Part shown: piece by piece, positions 10,501 through 19,411 of the stretch | How the letters are laid out: each line of letters opens with the position of its first letter | Numbering within the stretch: the first letter of the stretch is position 1 | Assembly (NCBI RefSeq): GCF_003367245.1 | Contig: NZ_QRGR01000023.1 | Span: forward strand, 1 to 64,000 | Direction: 5' to 3' | DNA: 64,000 nucleotides | DNA from: Pontibacter diazotrophicus | Lineage (GTDB): Bacteria; Bacteroidota; Bacteroidia; Cytophagales; Hymenobacteraceae | Notes under the pieces: model-generated | The model's input: the letters and a program-made list of their open reading frames with translations, nothing else | Told to the model about the DNA's origin: nothing | The model's database searches: none | Program-made: the position numbers and the translations under genes

Positions 10501-10633
10501 GCTAGCAGATTTAGTAATTGTAGCGGGAGACCCGCTAACCCGTATTCAGGATGCCTGGAACGTAGAAGTGGTTCTGAAAAACGGGGAGGTGCACCTGATA
10601 CAAGACTTACTTAAATCACCTTCTGCAAATTAA
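7571..10633 (+). CDS. Beta-propeller amidohydrolase (TolB-like repeats plus metal-dependent hydrolase)
   Basis: About 1020 residues. The reading frame extends upstream to a GTG at 7529, but the ATG at 7571 (MRIKLLQ) gives a better secretion signal ending near FASFASS and is chosen here. The first ~600 residues contain repeated PD40/WD40-like blades: WSPDGSRVAFHS, WSPDGKSLVFSS, SPDGKRIIFSA, WSPDGNKLAYVS, WSPDGARIAFYE, WSADGKTIAIS and WSPNGNMMAYT. The C-terminal third is an amidohydrolase-superfamily domain: VIPGLFEMHTHQ supplies the HxH metal pair, SHEIYPA and VEHIGG supply further histidines, TTGTDSP the aspartate, and GTVEPGKLADLVI is the usual C-terminal block. Proteins with this layout are annotated as amidohydrolases or imidazolonepropionase-like and may act on cyclic peptides or amides; the substrate is unknown. 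Context (M20 genes either side) supports amide-bond breakdown. Confidence 0.88.
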   Translation: MRIKLLQHAFPFVSRRGNGQLFRQVLPVLLMQLCSFASFASSPQSIVSDSIRVTLTEGTNIAIDLSPDKKMIAMDLQGTIWTMPVAGGEAKPLTDALGDSRLPAWSPDGSRVAFHSYRDGNYHIWTVNKNRTDLRQVTFGVYDDREPYWSPDGKSLVFSSDRDGNYDVWEIELGSGKLKQLTNNPANDYYPAYAADGKQIAFVSERTEAPGIYVLSQEGKEQLLVQGEAKMAAPSWHPNGSQVLYNAFTQHGHSRLEAAVLGDGGGQTISDPSEDIFPFRVSWLSRTEFLYTADGKIKRRKLGKSKAQTIPFKAVVALSRPAYQRKTYTFDNIAPQPVLGIRGASVSPDGKRIIFSALSDLWILEKGKRKPVAIANDAFVEVDPAWSPDGNKLAYVSDRNGSMDLWIRDLQTGKDHLLVDLPNELNFPSWSPDGARIAFYEGDLRNAWGRGTLHVVDVASGKVEKLHESMFVPSQPSWSADGKTIAISALEVYSSRYREGVSKILLVSLDGQPDQYVSPVPERSLGTRGKNGPVWSPNGNMMAYTLDGLLWVVPVSKTGNIIGPPKRLTNELAEVPSWTGDSKSIVFLATDTLKQVYLADGHITPIPMDFTWQYKQPTERKVIHAGKLFDGRAAAYRENVDIIIEGNRIKEILPHQAGRQGNLIDASGKTVIPGLFEMHTHQSEMAGERLGRLWLSYGITSLRETGADPYDAIERKESWSSGARIGPREFFTGGLTDGSRIYYGLATSINSGAQLELELERTKRLGYDLIKTYVRMPDLMQERITAYAHSIGIPVSSHEIYPATRYGVDAVEHIGGTSRRGYSPKITSMNHSYQDVIELLAKSGMNITPTASLQGGFYVMAGKDPAFFENRQFKAFFSESYANDLKENAQSVTEMFPGYISNFGNIQKTVKALLAAGARVTTGTDSPFIPYGMSLHTELQSWVDGGVTPYEALRSATLWSAEAVGVSKDLGTVEPGKLADLVIVAGDPLTRIQDAWNVEVVLKNGEVHLIQDLLKSPSAN

Positions 10634-10646
10634 CTTAAATAACCTG

Positions 10647-10680
10647 TTTGTAAATCAAGAAGGGTAAAGGCTTACCTTTG
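10647..10680 (+). promoter_or_regulatory. Bacteroidota-type promoter before the M20 gene
   Basis: TTTG at 10647-10650, a 22-base spacer and a perfect TACCTTTG at 10673-10680 match the Bacteroidota -33/-7 consensus TTTG...TAnnTTTG. The expected start of transcription is about 50 bases before the ATG at 10735. Confidence 0.6.
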
Positions 10681-10734
10681 TTCTTAATTATTCTCTTTCG
10701 AAAATGAGCATTACATCGCTACACCTCAACTAAA

Positions 10735-12303
10735 ATGGCCATAAATAGCTGCAAATTCTTTTCTCAAACTGAGTCAAAGTACGCCTGTTTCAGTTTCTTA
10801 CTGCTTTGTACAATTTTGTTTACCTCTTTAAGTGCGCCGGCGCAGAAGCTGAGTCCTAAAAAGATGGATGCAATGGTTGCCAGACAGATGTTGCCTGCTT
10901 TAGAGGAGCTGAAAGACTATGTTTCTATCCCGAATGATGCCGTTAACCCGGAGGATATTCAGGAAAACGTGCAATGGGCAGAGAAAGCCTTCGCCAAGCG
11001 TGGGTTTCAGACATCTGTGCTTAAGAATGCCCGCCTTCCGCTTTTCCTGGCTGAGATGTCTTTTCCTAAAGCTTCTAAAACAGTCATGTTTTATTTCCAT
11101 CTGGATGGGCAGCCAGTACGGGCAGACGAGTGGCAGCAGGAAGATCCTTTCCGGATGGTGCTGAGAGAGAAAGGGGCCGATGGTGCCTATGAAGACATCA
11201 ACTGGAATCTGCTTCAGTCAACTATCAATGATGAATGGCGTGTGTTTGGCCGTTCGAGTTCAGATGACAAAGGGCCAATCATCATGCTATTGCAGGCCCT
11301 CGATATGCTGCAGTCGGAAAGACAAAGCCCTCCTTTCAATATAAAAGTGGTACTTGACCCTGAGGAGGAAAAAGGCTCACCGGGGCTGAAAGAGACGCTT
11401 GAAAAACATAAAGACAGGTTTCAGGCTGATTACTTAATTGTGATGGATGGCCCAATGCATGCATCGAACATCCCGACGCTTACCCTGGGTTGTAGAGGTA
11501 GTGTCGGCTTTACCCTTGCAACCTACGGCCCGATAACGCCGCAGCATAGCGGCCATTACGGCAATTATGCACCCAATCCTGGCTTTCTATTGGCGAAGGT
11601 GATAGCCTCCATGAAAGATGAACAGGGAAGGGTGCTTGTTGATGGCTTCTACAATGGCATAGCCTTCGATGAAGAGGCCTTAAAAGTAATGGCAGCAGTC
11701 CCGGATAACAAAGAGGAAATAAATGCACGGCTTGTTATTGCGGAGGAAGAAAAAGTAGGCAACAATTACCAGGAGTCGTTACAGTATCCGTCGCTCAATA
11801 TCCGGGGGATGCAATCAGCAGTAGTAGGCAAAGGAGCCGCCACTATCGTTCCAGATGAAGCTGTAGCGCTTCTTGATATACGCCTGGTGCCAGAAACTGA
11901 GGCTAAGCGGATGGTGAGTTTAGTTGATAGCCATATACAAAAGCAAGGCTATACTGTACTAAATCATGCTCCAACAACGGAGGAAAGGTTGAGATACCCG
12001 CAGATCGTCTTTATGCAAAGCAGTGGGGGAACACCTGCTTTCAGAACAGACGTGAATGCGCCCATTAGTGTCTGGCTTCGCAAAGCCCTGGCCAATAGTT
12101 ATAAAAAGGAACCAGTGGTTATTCGTATGATGGGTGGCACAGTGCCTGTGGTGTCTTTTGTGCAGGCACTGGATGTACCAGCTGTGCTGGTGCCTTTGGT
12201 AAACGTTGACAATAACCAGCATAGCCCTGATGAAAACCTCAGGCTGGGAAATCTGCGCATGGGCATGAAAACCTGCCTGTCCATACTTACTTCCCCTATT
12301 TGA
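10735..12303 (+). CDS. Exported M20 family dipeptidase-like metallopeptidase
   Basis: A 522-residue protein with a signal sequence (hydrophobic stretch about residues 18-37, then APAQK). Metal-binding blocks of the M20/M25/M40 family are present: YFHLDGQPV with His122 and Asp124, GRSSSDDKGP with Asp177, and DPEEEKGSPG with the catalytic and metal-binding Glu at 210-212. A C-terminal NQHSPDENLRLGN block carries the last metal histidine. The organisation resembles carboxypeptidase/dipeptidase M20 enzymes rather than the M20D amidohydrolases found on either side. It has its own consensus promoter and ends just before a long bidirectional hairpin. Together with the neighbouring hydrolases it suggests periplasmic release of amino acids from small peptides. 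Confidence 0.88.
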   Translation: MAINSCKFFSQTESKYACFSFLLLCTILFTSLSAPAQKLSPKKMDAMVARQMLPALEELKDYVSIPNDAVNPEDIQENVQWAEKAFAKRGFQTSVLKNARLPLFLAEMSFPKASKTVMFYFHLDGQPVRADEWQQEDPFRMVLREKGADGAYEDINWNLLQSTINDEWRVFGRSSSDDKGPIIMLLQALDMLQSERQSPPFNIKVVLDPEEEKGSPGLKETLEKHKDRFQADYLIVMDGPMHASNIPTLTLGCRGSVGFTLATYGPITPQHSGHYGNYAPNPGFLLAKVIASMKDEQGRVLVDGFYNGIAFDEEALKVMAAVPDNKEEINARLVIAEEEKVGNNYQESLQYPSLNIRGMQSAVVGKGAATIVPDEAVALLDIRLVPETEAKRMVSLVDSHIQKQGYTVLNHAPTTEERLRYPQIVFMQSSGGTPAFRTDVNAPISVWLRKALANSYKKEPVVIRMMGGTVPVVSFVQALDVPAVLVPLVNVDNNQHSPDENLRLGNLRMGMKTCLSILTSPI

Positions 12304-12418
12304 TACAACAGGCTGCTTTATCTAGCCTACATGAGCTGTATATAATACTTCTGCTCCTGCTGCAGCGTTGTCCTGAGACTGTTTCTGTTCTTCAATGAAT
12401 GGAAGCTTTGGAGGAACG

Positions 12419-12475
12419 ACAAAGGGCTGCTTAAAACCACACGTAAGCCAGGTGTGGTTTTAAGCAGCCCTTTGT
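12419..12475. terminator. Bidirectional terminator, 24-bp perfect stem
   Basis: Positions 12419-12442 (ACAAAGGGCTGC then TTAAAACCACAC) pair perfectly with 12452-12475 around a 9-base loop. It sits between the converging M20 genes at 10735 and 12488. A-rich and T-rich flanks on either side suit termination in both directions. Confidence 0.8.
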
Positions 12476-12487
12476 GTCTTTTGCCCT

Positions 12488-13834
12488 TTACTGCACAGTA
12501 ATTTTCCCTTTGCCTTCCATGTAGTCTAACGTAAGGCTGGTGAGCGTTTTCACGCCTAGTTTCATGCCACTGTCGTCAATATAGAAATCGGGGGTATGGT
12601 GAGGGGCTGCTTCTTCGGGCTTTTGGCCTTTGGGCATGCCTCCAACAAAAATGAACAGCCCGGGTATCTTCTCCTGGTAAAAAGCAAAGTCTTCGGCGCC
12701 TGTCACAGCTTTGTTTAGAACAACGTTGTCAGTTCCAGCTACAGCTTGCAGAGTAGGAAGCATTTTACTTGTGAGTGCTACATCGTTAGAGGTGACCGGT
12801 GTGCCAATATTAATAGTAACCTCGGCAGTGGCTCCGGCGCTTTCCGCAATTTTAGTGGCAGTGAGCTTTATCTTCTCGTGTATTTTCTTTTGCATTTCTG
12901 TATCCAGCGTTCTTATCGTTCCCTCTAACTCCACTTCTTCTGGAATAATATTGTTACGTACGCCTCCATTTATTCTTCCTACCGTAACTACAGCGGCCTC
13001 TTCGGTTAACTCTGTTTGTCTGCTGATGATGGTTTGCAGGCCATTGATAATCTGCGCTGACACCACTATCGGGTCCACGCCATTCCAGGGGTAGGCCCCA
13101 TGTACCTGCTTCCCTTTCACTTTGATAAGAAACCGATCAGCAGCGGCCATCGTGCCACCTGGCTTATACCTCAGGGTACCCACTTCCGTTTGTGAATTTA
13201 TGTGCAGGCCGAAAATTACTTCAGGCTTAGGCCCTTTGTCCAGCACCCCCTCCTTAATCATCAAACGGGCGCCTCCCTCTTCACCTTGTGGTGCTCCTTC
13301 TTCAGCTGGTTGGAAAATAAATTTCACTGTGCCTTTCAGGTCATTCTTCATACCTGCCAATATCTCAGCAGCACCCATTAGCATGGCGACATGCGTATCA
13401 TGGCCACAGGCATGCATCACACCCACTTCCTGTCCGTTATAGGTGCTTCGTTCTTTCGAGGCAAAAGGAATAGCTGCGCGTTCGGTTACAGGCAACGCAT
13501 CCATGTCAGCTCTTAATGCCACCACCGGGCCAGGCTTACCTCCCTTTAATATGCCCACCACTCCTGTGTGTGCCACGCCTGTTTCTACTTCTATGCCTAA
13601 ACTTTTAAGGTGAGCAGCTACCTTCTCAGCTGTTTTTGTCTCACGGTTGCTCAGTTCCGGGTACTGGTGAAAGTGATGGCGCCATTCAATAACCTTCGGC
13701 TCCAGTTTATCAGCCATTGTGTTGGCTTTGGATGTAAGCTTGCTGCTCTGTGCATAGCTCCCCGGCACAGCAAGTAAGCCAAGGCCCAGTGTGGCAAAAA
13801 GGGTTCTCCTAAAGAAAGTGTAGTTGCTTTTCAT
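12488..13834 (-). CDS. Exported M20D amidohydrolase (hippurate/IAA-amino acid hydrolase type)
   Basis: A 448-residue protein on the minus strand with a signal peptide (residues 1-29, ending SYAQ). It belongs to the M20D group of N-acyl amino acid hydrolases (hippurate hydrolase, IAA-amino acid hydrolase, carboxypeptidase Ss1). Family motifs: ALRADMDALPV at 106-116, HACGHDTH at 141-148 with the metal-binding Cys and His residues, and FQPAEEG with Glu178/Glu179; the late histidine is in PHHTPDFYI near residue 420. Length is slightly above the usual ~390 because of the signal sequence. Exported members are common in Bacteroidota. It converges on the M20 gene at 10735. Substrate is probably an N-acylated amino acid, by inference. 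Confidence 0.92.
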   Translation of the reverse strand: MKSNYTFFRRTLFATLGLGLLAVPGSYAQSSKLTSKANTMADKLEPKVIEWRHHFHQYPELSNRETKTAEKVAAHLKSLGIEVETGVAHTGVVGILKGGKPGPVVALRADMDALPVTERAAIPFASKERSTYNGQEVGVMHACGHDTHVAMLMGAAEILAGMKNDLKGTVKFIFQPAEEGAPQGEEGGARLMIKEGVLDKGPKPEVIFGLHINSQTEVGTLRYKPGGTMAAADRFLIKVKGKQVHGAYPWNGVDPIVVSAQIINGLQTIISRQTELTEEAAVVTVGRINGGVRNNIIPEEVELEGTIRTLDTEMQKKIHEKIKLTATKIAESAGATAEVTINIGTPVTSNDVALTSKMLPTLQAVAGTDNVVLNKAVTGAEDFAFYQEKIPGLFIFVGGMPKGQKPEEAAPHHTPDFYIDDSGMKLGVKTLTSLTLDYMEGKGKITVQ

Positions 13835-14552
13835 GTGTCAATAGTTTTATGAAGTTGATAGATGTTTGATTGCTTTTTGATTTTGTTAAAGCACAAGGGT
13901 AAACTGTCTCTTCTCCGCCTTCTTCTCAGCACTATACAATAGTTTCTGCCCTTCAGGTGGCTAAATTAAGGCTGGTATGGTACATCATTTTTTTAGACAA
14001 CTCCTGCAAAATAGAAAGCAAAGTGCCAAGGTTCTGTTATTTGTATGTGTATATAAAAAAATAAAGATTACAGTCTTTTTAGGGTTTGTAAAGTTAGATG
14101 AGGTTTACAAGGTTGAAGAATAAAATATATATCAATATTAACTAATAAATTTAATTAATATCAATAATGGGTCAAAAAAAAGAGGGGGTTCTAGTAAATA
14201 AATGTCTCTTTTTGGATATAACCCTCTCTTATATTAAGCAGTGATTGGGTAATCACCATTTTTTATAAATATTTTGTTTTTGATTAACATTAATGGTTTT
14301 AAAATTTAATTATTTACAAAGTAAGTAGTCAAACAATATTAAAATGATAACTTATTTACAATTTAAATAAGAATTTATTAAATATTACACTTGCATATGT
14401 TCTAAGCATGTGCTAATATTGATAAAGTAGTACACAAAAGGTGTTGCGGGTAGTTTAGGATAATTCCTGTAGCGCATACTTGACTCCTCTGTGCTTGTCT
14501 ATCAATTGCTCTTAGATATTTTATCTTTTCCACTTTAAAATTTTTACCAATT
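13835..14552. other. AT-rich divergent spacer
   Basis: About 720 bases between the minus-strand M20D gene and the plus-strand SusC gene. It is strongly AT-rich from 14040 on and has no coding frame. It must contain promoters for both genes; the plus-strand one is listed separately. Confidence 0.6.
14391..14421 (+). promoter_or_regulatory. Promoter of the first SusC/SusD pair
   Basis: TTG at 14391-14393, a 20-base spacer and TAATATTG at 14414-14421 resemble the Bacteroidota -33/-7 elements. The same arrangement with the same spacing, followed by GATA, occurs before the second SusC gene (27672-27703), and both lie about 131 bases upstream of the ATG. That conservation in otherwise different AT-rich DNA supports the call. 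Confidence 0.6.
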
Positions 14553-17500
14553 ATGAACAAAACTTTACTAGCTGTAATGGTTATATGGCTACTGCATAGC
14601 AGCTATGCAGTAGCACAAAGTAGAATGGTTTCCGGTACGGTAATATCACAGGAGGATGACCTGCCGCTACCTGGTGTGAGTGTTGTTCTAAAAGGAACTA
14701 CTAAAGGAACGGTCACGGGCGTGGAAGGTGATTTCAGTCTCTCAGTACCCGAAGAAGGTGGTACACTTGTCTTTTCATTTATTGGTATGCTGGCGCAGGA
14801 GGTGCCTATCAGCAACCGGGCAGCCTATGATGTTAAGATGGCGGTTGACTCCAGGCAACTCTCCGAAGTGGTGGTGACGGCGCTGGGCTTTAAAGTGGAC
14901 AAAGACAAACAGGGCTCAACAGCTTCTGTGGTAGAGGCCGCTGCTTTAAAGCGTGGGGGAGAGACAGGAGTTATTAATGGCATCTCCGGGCGGGCGTCCG
15001 GTGTTCAAATCACTAAATCAGCCGGTGATCCTGGTGCCGGGTCTACCATACAAATACGTGGGCAAAACACCATTACAGGGTCAAACCAGCCGCTGGTTAT
15101 TGTGGACGGCATCCCTATCAGTAACTCTACGCTGGGTAGTGAAGCGGCAGGCGTCACACAGCAGTCACGCTTAAATGACCTTAACCCGGAGGATATTGCG
15201 TCTATGCAGGTTTTAAAGGGAGCCTCCGCGGCTGCGCTTTGGGGATCCAGGGCTGCCAACGGTGTGATTGTCATTACAACGAAAAAGGGTGCTGAAGGAA
15301 AAATGAGCCTGTCGTTTAACTCTACCTTATCCTTTGATCGCCCCAACCGGTTGCATCCCCTCCAGAACATATATGGGCAGGGCTCGAATGGTGTGTACAG
15401 CCCAACTGCAGCCAACTCCTGGGGAGACAAGATTGCTGCACGTTCCGGTGGAGAAGATGTAGTGGATATGAGCGGAGCGCGCTTTGAAGCTTACAACGGC
15501 CAGACTATCTATCCGATTCTGCAAAAGAATTCCACAGAGACTTACCAGGAGTCGTTAGAAGAGGCTGTGTTCAGAACCGGAACTTACCTGGACAATAATT
15601 TGAGCTTGAGCGGCGGAAACGATCAGGGGAATTTCTACCTCAGCCTTGGCGACTTACGACAGGAAGGTATTCTGAACGGAACAAGTGACTATAAAAGAAG
15701 CTCTGTCCGCTTTAACACGCAGCGCCAGTTCAACGAGATTGTAAGGGCTTCTGTGAATGCCAACTACGTCAGATCAACATCCAACAGAGTACAGCGCAGT
15801 AACAGCGTAAACGGACTTTATATTGCCATGCTTCGTACTCCGGCCGACTTCGATAGCCGGGCTTACATAGGTGATTATTATGCTTCTCCTACAGCCAGTG
15901 CAATCCCCAACCGTCAGCGTGCTTACCGTAACTATTTAGGGGCTAATCCTAATCCCATCTATAACAGTGCGCTTTGGGCCATCAACGAACTTACGAATTT
16001 TTCGGAGGTAGACCGCTTTATCGTCAGCTCGGAGCTGGTTATCAGTCCGACAAACTGGTTTGATGTTACAGCGCGTGGTGGAGTAGACAGCTATACGGAT
16101 CAGCGTATTACCGACTTCCCGATGTGGTCTGCCAGTGCCAACGGGCTGGGCAACTTTACAGAGGAGATGTACAAGGAAAACGAAATGAACTTTGACCTGA
16201 TTGGCCGTGCCACCAAAGACTTTGGTTCTAACATTACAAGTACATTGATTGTCGGGTTTAACGTAAACGACCGGAAGTATTACAGGCTGGGTGGCAGCAT
16301 GACAAATTATGTTATTGCGGATGCGCCTCTGAACTTTGTAAACTCCACCCGCACAAACAACGAGCCGTTCAATAACAGATCAAACCGCCGTATGGCCCGT
16401 TTGTACTCAACTGTAAACCTGGGCTTTTATAATCAATTGTACCTGAATGTTTCTGCCGCTGGCGAAGCCGGTTCAACGTTCGGCAGCACGTCCAGATCAA
16501 CCTTTTACTATCCTTCAGCGGATGTGGCCTGGCAGTTTACGGAGCTGGATGCTTTAAGTGAAAACAGTTTCTTGTCCTTTGGCAAGCTGCGTGCCTCTTA
16601 CGGTATAGTGGGTATACAGCCAGAGCCCTACAGGAACACCACCACCTTTGTGGATGCCTCCTTCAGCGACTGGTCGAGTGGCTTAAGCGGTGCCGGATAC
16701 GGTGGTGCTTTCGTGCAAAGTTCCCGCCAGGGCGATCCGGAGCTTAGGCCTGAGCAGAAAACGGAGTGGGAAGTGGGTACAGACCTACGCTTCCTCAACA
16801 ACAAACTATCCCTTGGCTTTACCTATTATCAAAACCAGATAGAAGACCTGTTGTTAGATGTTTCTACAGCTGCTTCAACTGGTTTTACGCAACGCTATAC
16901 CAATGCCGGCACAATGGAGAATAAAGGCCTGGAGCTGGATTTGAACTATAACTTAGTGCAAAGCGAAAGCTTTGGCTGGAATATTTTCGCGAATGCCAGT
17001 CGTAACAAGAACCAAGTAACTGACCTGGCCGGTACTGATATCATTACACTGGGTGGTTTCAGCACCACCGCCAGTACCGTTGCGAAAGTAGGATACTCGC
17101 TTTCCTCTTTGTATGGCGGGGCATACCTGCGCAACGAAAACGGCTCGCTGAACCTGAATGCCAACGGCTTTCCACAGGTTGCGCCTACGTTCGAGGTACT
17201 TGGCGATCCGAACCCGGATTGGCGGGGAGGTTTCGGTACAAACTTAACTTATAAGAAGTTTTCATTGAATGTGCTTTTCGAAACGTCTCAGGGAGGCGAC
17301 ATGTACGAGGGAACAAGAGGTGTATTGTACAACTTTGGCAGGCATGCTGATGTGGCGAATGAGGTAACCCTCACGGAGGACCTGGTAAACTATGCGGGGA
17401 ACGTTATTCCGGCCGGTAGTACCGTCCGTGGAAATATACAGGATTTTGGTGCAGGCCCGGTGCTGTTGGATCAGTCTTACTACACGTCCATTGGTGGTGG

Positions 17501-17780
17501 CTTTAGTACACTGGTAGAGCAGTTTGTAAGTGATGCCAGCTGGACACGCCTTCGGGAGCTTTCGGTAGGTTACTCTTTAAGTTCAGCGGGTTTCCGTGAG
17601 AAAACAAAGCTACAGTCTATTGACTTCACAGTTACAGCCCGCAATCCGATTCTGTGGACGAATATTCAAGGCATCGATCCGGAGACCAATTTGAATGGTG
17701 TGGGCAATTCGAGAGGGCAGGACTATTTTAACAGCCCGAACACCAAGTCTTTAGTGTTCAGCCTTAGATTCAATTACTAA
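14553..17780 (+). CDS. SusC/RagA family TonB-linked outer membrane protein (first pair)
   Basis: A 1075-residue outer-membrane transporter. Residues 1-22 are a signal peptide (ending AVAQ), 25-100 a carboxypeptidase-D-like regulatory domain (VSGTVISQEDDLPLPGVSVVLKGT), then the SusC signature LSEVVVTALG, the plug domain (GVQITKSAGDPGAGSTIQIRG, IVDGIPI, VLKGASAAALWGSRAANGVI) and a long beta-barrel ending in LRFNY, with an aromatic last residue as expected for barrel insertion. It takes up a ligand held by the SusD partner encoded 16 bases downstream. The first ~110 residues are nearly identical to those of the SusC at 27834 while the rest is different. Its surroundings are peptidases, so an oligopeptide or similar nitrogen-containing ligand is plausible but unproven. 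Confidence 0.95.
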   Translation: MNKTLLAVMVIWLLHSSYAVAQSRMVSGTVISQEDDLPLPGVSVVLKGTTKGTVTGVEGDFSLSVPEEGGTLVFSFIGMLAQEVPISNRAAYDVKMAVDSRQLSEVVVTALGFKVDKDKQGSTASVVEAAALKRGGETGVINGISGRASGVQITKSAGDPGAGSTIQIRGQNTITGSNQPLVIVDGIPISNSTLGSEAAGVTQQSRLNDLNPEDIASMQVLKGASAAALWGSRAANGVIVITTKKGAEGKMSLSFNSTLSFDRPNRLHPLQNIYGQGSNGVYSPTAANSWGDKIAARSGGEDVVDMSGARFEAYNGQTIYPILQKNSTETYQESLEEAVFRTGTYLDNNLSLSGGNDQGNFYLSLGDLRQEGILNGTSDYKRSSVRFNTQRQFNEIVRASVNANYVRSTSNRVQRSNSVNGLYIAMLRTPADFDSRAYIGDYYASPTASAIPNRQRAYRNYLGANPNPIYNSALWAINELTNFSEVDRFIVSSELVISPTNWFDVTARGGVDSYTDQRITDFPMWSASANGLGNFTEEMYKENEMNFDLIGRATKDFGSNITSTLIVGFNVNDRKYYRLGGSMTNYVIADAPLNFVNSTRTNNEPFNNRSNRRMARLYSTVNLGFYNQLYLNVSAAGEAGSTFGSTSRSTFYYPSADVAWQFTELDALSENSFLSFGKLRASYGIVGIQPEPYRNTTTFVDASFSDWSSGLSGAGYGGAFVQSSRQGDPELRPEQKTEWEVGTDLRFLNNKLSLGFTYYQNQIEDLLLDVSTAASTGFTQRYTNAGTMENKGLELDLNYNLVQSESFGWNIFANASRNKNQVTDLAGTDIITLGGFSTTASTVAKVGYSLSSLYGGAYLRNENGSLNLNANGFPQVAPTFEVLGDPNPDWRGGFGTNLTYKKFSLNVLFETSQGGDMYEGTRGVLYNFGRHADVANEVTLTEDLVNYAGNVIPAGSTVRGNIQDFGAGPVLLDQSYYTSIGGGFSTLVEQFVSDASWTRLRELSVGYSLSSAGFREKTKLQSIDFTVTARNPILWTNIQGIDPETNLNGVGNSRGQDYFNSPNTKSLVFSLRFNY

Positions 17781-17796
17781 TATCTAAAAAGAAGAA

Positions 17797-19242
17797 ATGA
17801 AAAAGATATATAAACCAGTTGCCGTTTTGATGTTAGGTTTGAGCCTTTTCTCTTGTGAGAAGATTGTAGAAGACCTGAACGTTGACCCCAACAACCCTAC
17901 TGACGCGCCTGCTAACCTGATACTTACAGGAACGCAACTGTCGAACGTGGTGGTGCAGGAAGGAATAGCAAGCCTGTTAGTGTCGATCTGGAGTGGCTAT
18001 GCTACAGGCCACGACCGCCAATGGCGCGACTATGCCAACTATAACATTACCTCTGGTAACTTTGATTCGGAGTGGAACAACGTGTTCAGGGGCACTGTCA
18101 ACAATGCCCGCATCACCATTGATAAAGCAATGATGCTGAACAACAGGAAAATGGCTGGTATCGCCAAAATTGTGATGGCAAATTCACTGGCAACAGCCAC
18201 TCAACTGTGGGGGGATATCCCCCTGGAACAGGCCGGTCAAATACAGGAGTACCCTAACCCGATGTTCGAAAGCCAGGCGGATGTGTACACAAAGCTCCTG
18301 GCTTTGCTGGACGAGGCTATTGCTGATTTGGAAACGGGGATTGGTACCGTTGGTGCAGAAGATATTCATTTTGGCGGCGATGCCACTAAGTGGATCCAGA
18401 CAGCCTATACGCTGAAAGCCCGTCTGCTGACAGACACAGAGCAATATGCGGCTGCCTATACCGCCGCAGAAAATGGTATCAGTACGTATGCCAACTCCTT
18501 GTATGCTCCGCATGGCCAAATCGCCAATATAAACCAAAACCAGTTTTATGCATTTCTGACGCAGACAAGGCCGGGTGATATTTCCGCTGCCAGTGCATAC
18601 AATGTTAACTTACTTGATCCTGCCAGCAGCACCTACCGGGGCAACGCAAAGACAGACGAGTCTGCCCGGTTTCTGTTCTACTACAGGCCTGTTGGTGTAA
18701 ACACATCAGGTGTTGCTGAACCTAACACCTCTAGTACTGCTACAGCCAGAGGATTTTTTGCCATGGATGCCCGTTTTCCTATGGTAACTTACCAGGAAAA
18801 CATTCTTACACTGGCTGAAACTGCATTAAGATCGGGTATGGGAGTTGAGCAGGCACTGGAGTACCTGAACAGCTACCGGAATTTCCTGAGTGCAGGAGGT
18901 TACGTTGACCCTACCTATCAAACGACTGCTGCCTCTAAATATGAACCTTATGAAGCGGCTGATTTCGCTGCAGGAGGAATAGAGAACCAGGACGGCATTT
19001 CGCAGGAGGATGCCTTGTTAAGAGAGATTATTCAGGAGCGCTATGTTACTTTCTATGGCACGCACTTAGGGTGGAATGACGAGCGCCGAACACGGGGAGA
19101 AGTGTACGAAGTAGGTTTATCACCAAACGCAGGTACTGAGTTGCCATGGCGCTTTATATACCCACAGAATGAGCTTAACTCTAATAGCAATGCTCCAACA
19201 GTAGTTCCTGGCATCTTCTCAAAGTTACCTATCTATGAATAA
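17797..19242 (+). CDS. SusD/RagB family lipoprotein (SusD-like_2 type)
   Basis: A 481-residue surface lipoprotein: MKKIYKPVAVLMLGLSLFSC ends in a lipobox cysteine at residue 20. The following EDLNVDPNNPTDAP is typical of the SusD-like_2 branch. Helical tetratricopeptide-like segments and the late block DALLREIIQERYVTFYGTH match the family. It forms the ligand-binding lid over the SusC encoded 16 bases upstream, and the two are certainly one operon. A 16-bp hairpin follows the stop codon. Members of this branch are often found beside peptidases or other non-glycan enzymes, which fits the present neighbours; the ligand itself is unknown. Confidence 0.93.
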   Translation: MKKIYKPVAVLMLGLSLFSCEKIVEDLNVDPNNPTDAPANLILTGTQLSNVVVQEGIASLLVSIWSGYATGHDRQWRDYANYNITSGNFDSEWNNVFRGTVNNARITIDKAMMLNNRKMAGIAKIVMANSLATATQLWGDIPLEQAGQIQEYPNPMFESQADVYTKLLALLDEAIADLETGIGTVGAEDIHFGGDATKWIQTAYTLKARLLTDTEQYAAAYTAAENGISTYANSLYAPHGQIANINQNQFYAFLTQTRPGDISAASAYNVNLLDPASSTYRGNAKTDESARFLFYYRPVGVNTSGVAEPNTSSTATARGFFAMDARFPMVTYQENILTLAETALRSGMGVEQALEYLNSYRNFLSAGGYVDPTYQTTAASKYEPYEAADFAAGGIENQDGISQEDALLREIIQERYVTFYGTHLGWNDERRTRGEVYEVGLSPNAGTELPWRFIYPQNELNSNSNAPTVVPGIFSKLPIYE

Positions 19243-19274
19243 GATAGGTATGGGGATTTTACTTTAAAATTCAT

Positions 19275-19314
19275 GAAAAGACATTGGGTAAAGCCAATTA
19301 CCCAATGTCTTTTC
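19275..19314 (+). terminator. Terminator after the first SusC/SusD operon
   Basis: GAAAAGACATTGGGTA (19275-19290) pairs perfectly with TACCCAATGTCTTTTC (19299-19314) around an 8-base loop, 33 bases after the SusD stop. The CTTTTC right arm supplies a short T-run. Confidence 0.8.
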
Positions 19315-19411
19315 TATTCCTTCTGACTCCACTGTCACGCTGGCCTTACGCAGAAGCCAGTCCTATAAATTGTGTCCGAAAAGTTACTTTGATTTTAGTC
19401 TTCCTGATAAT

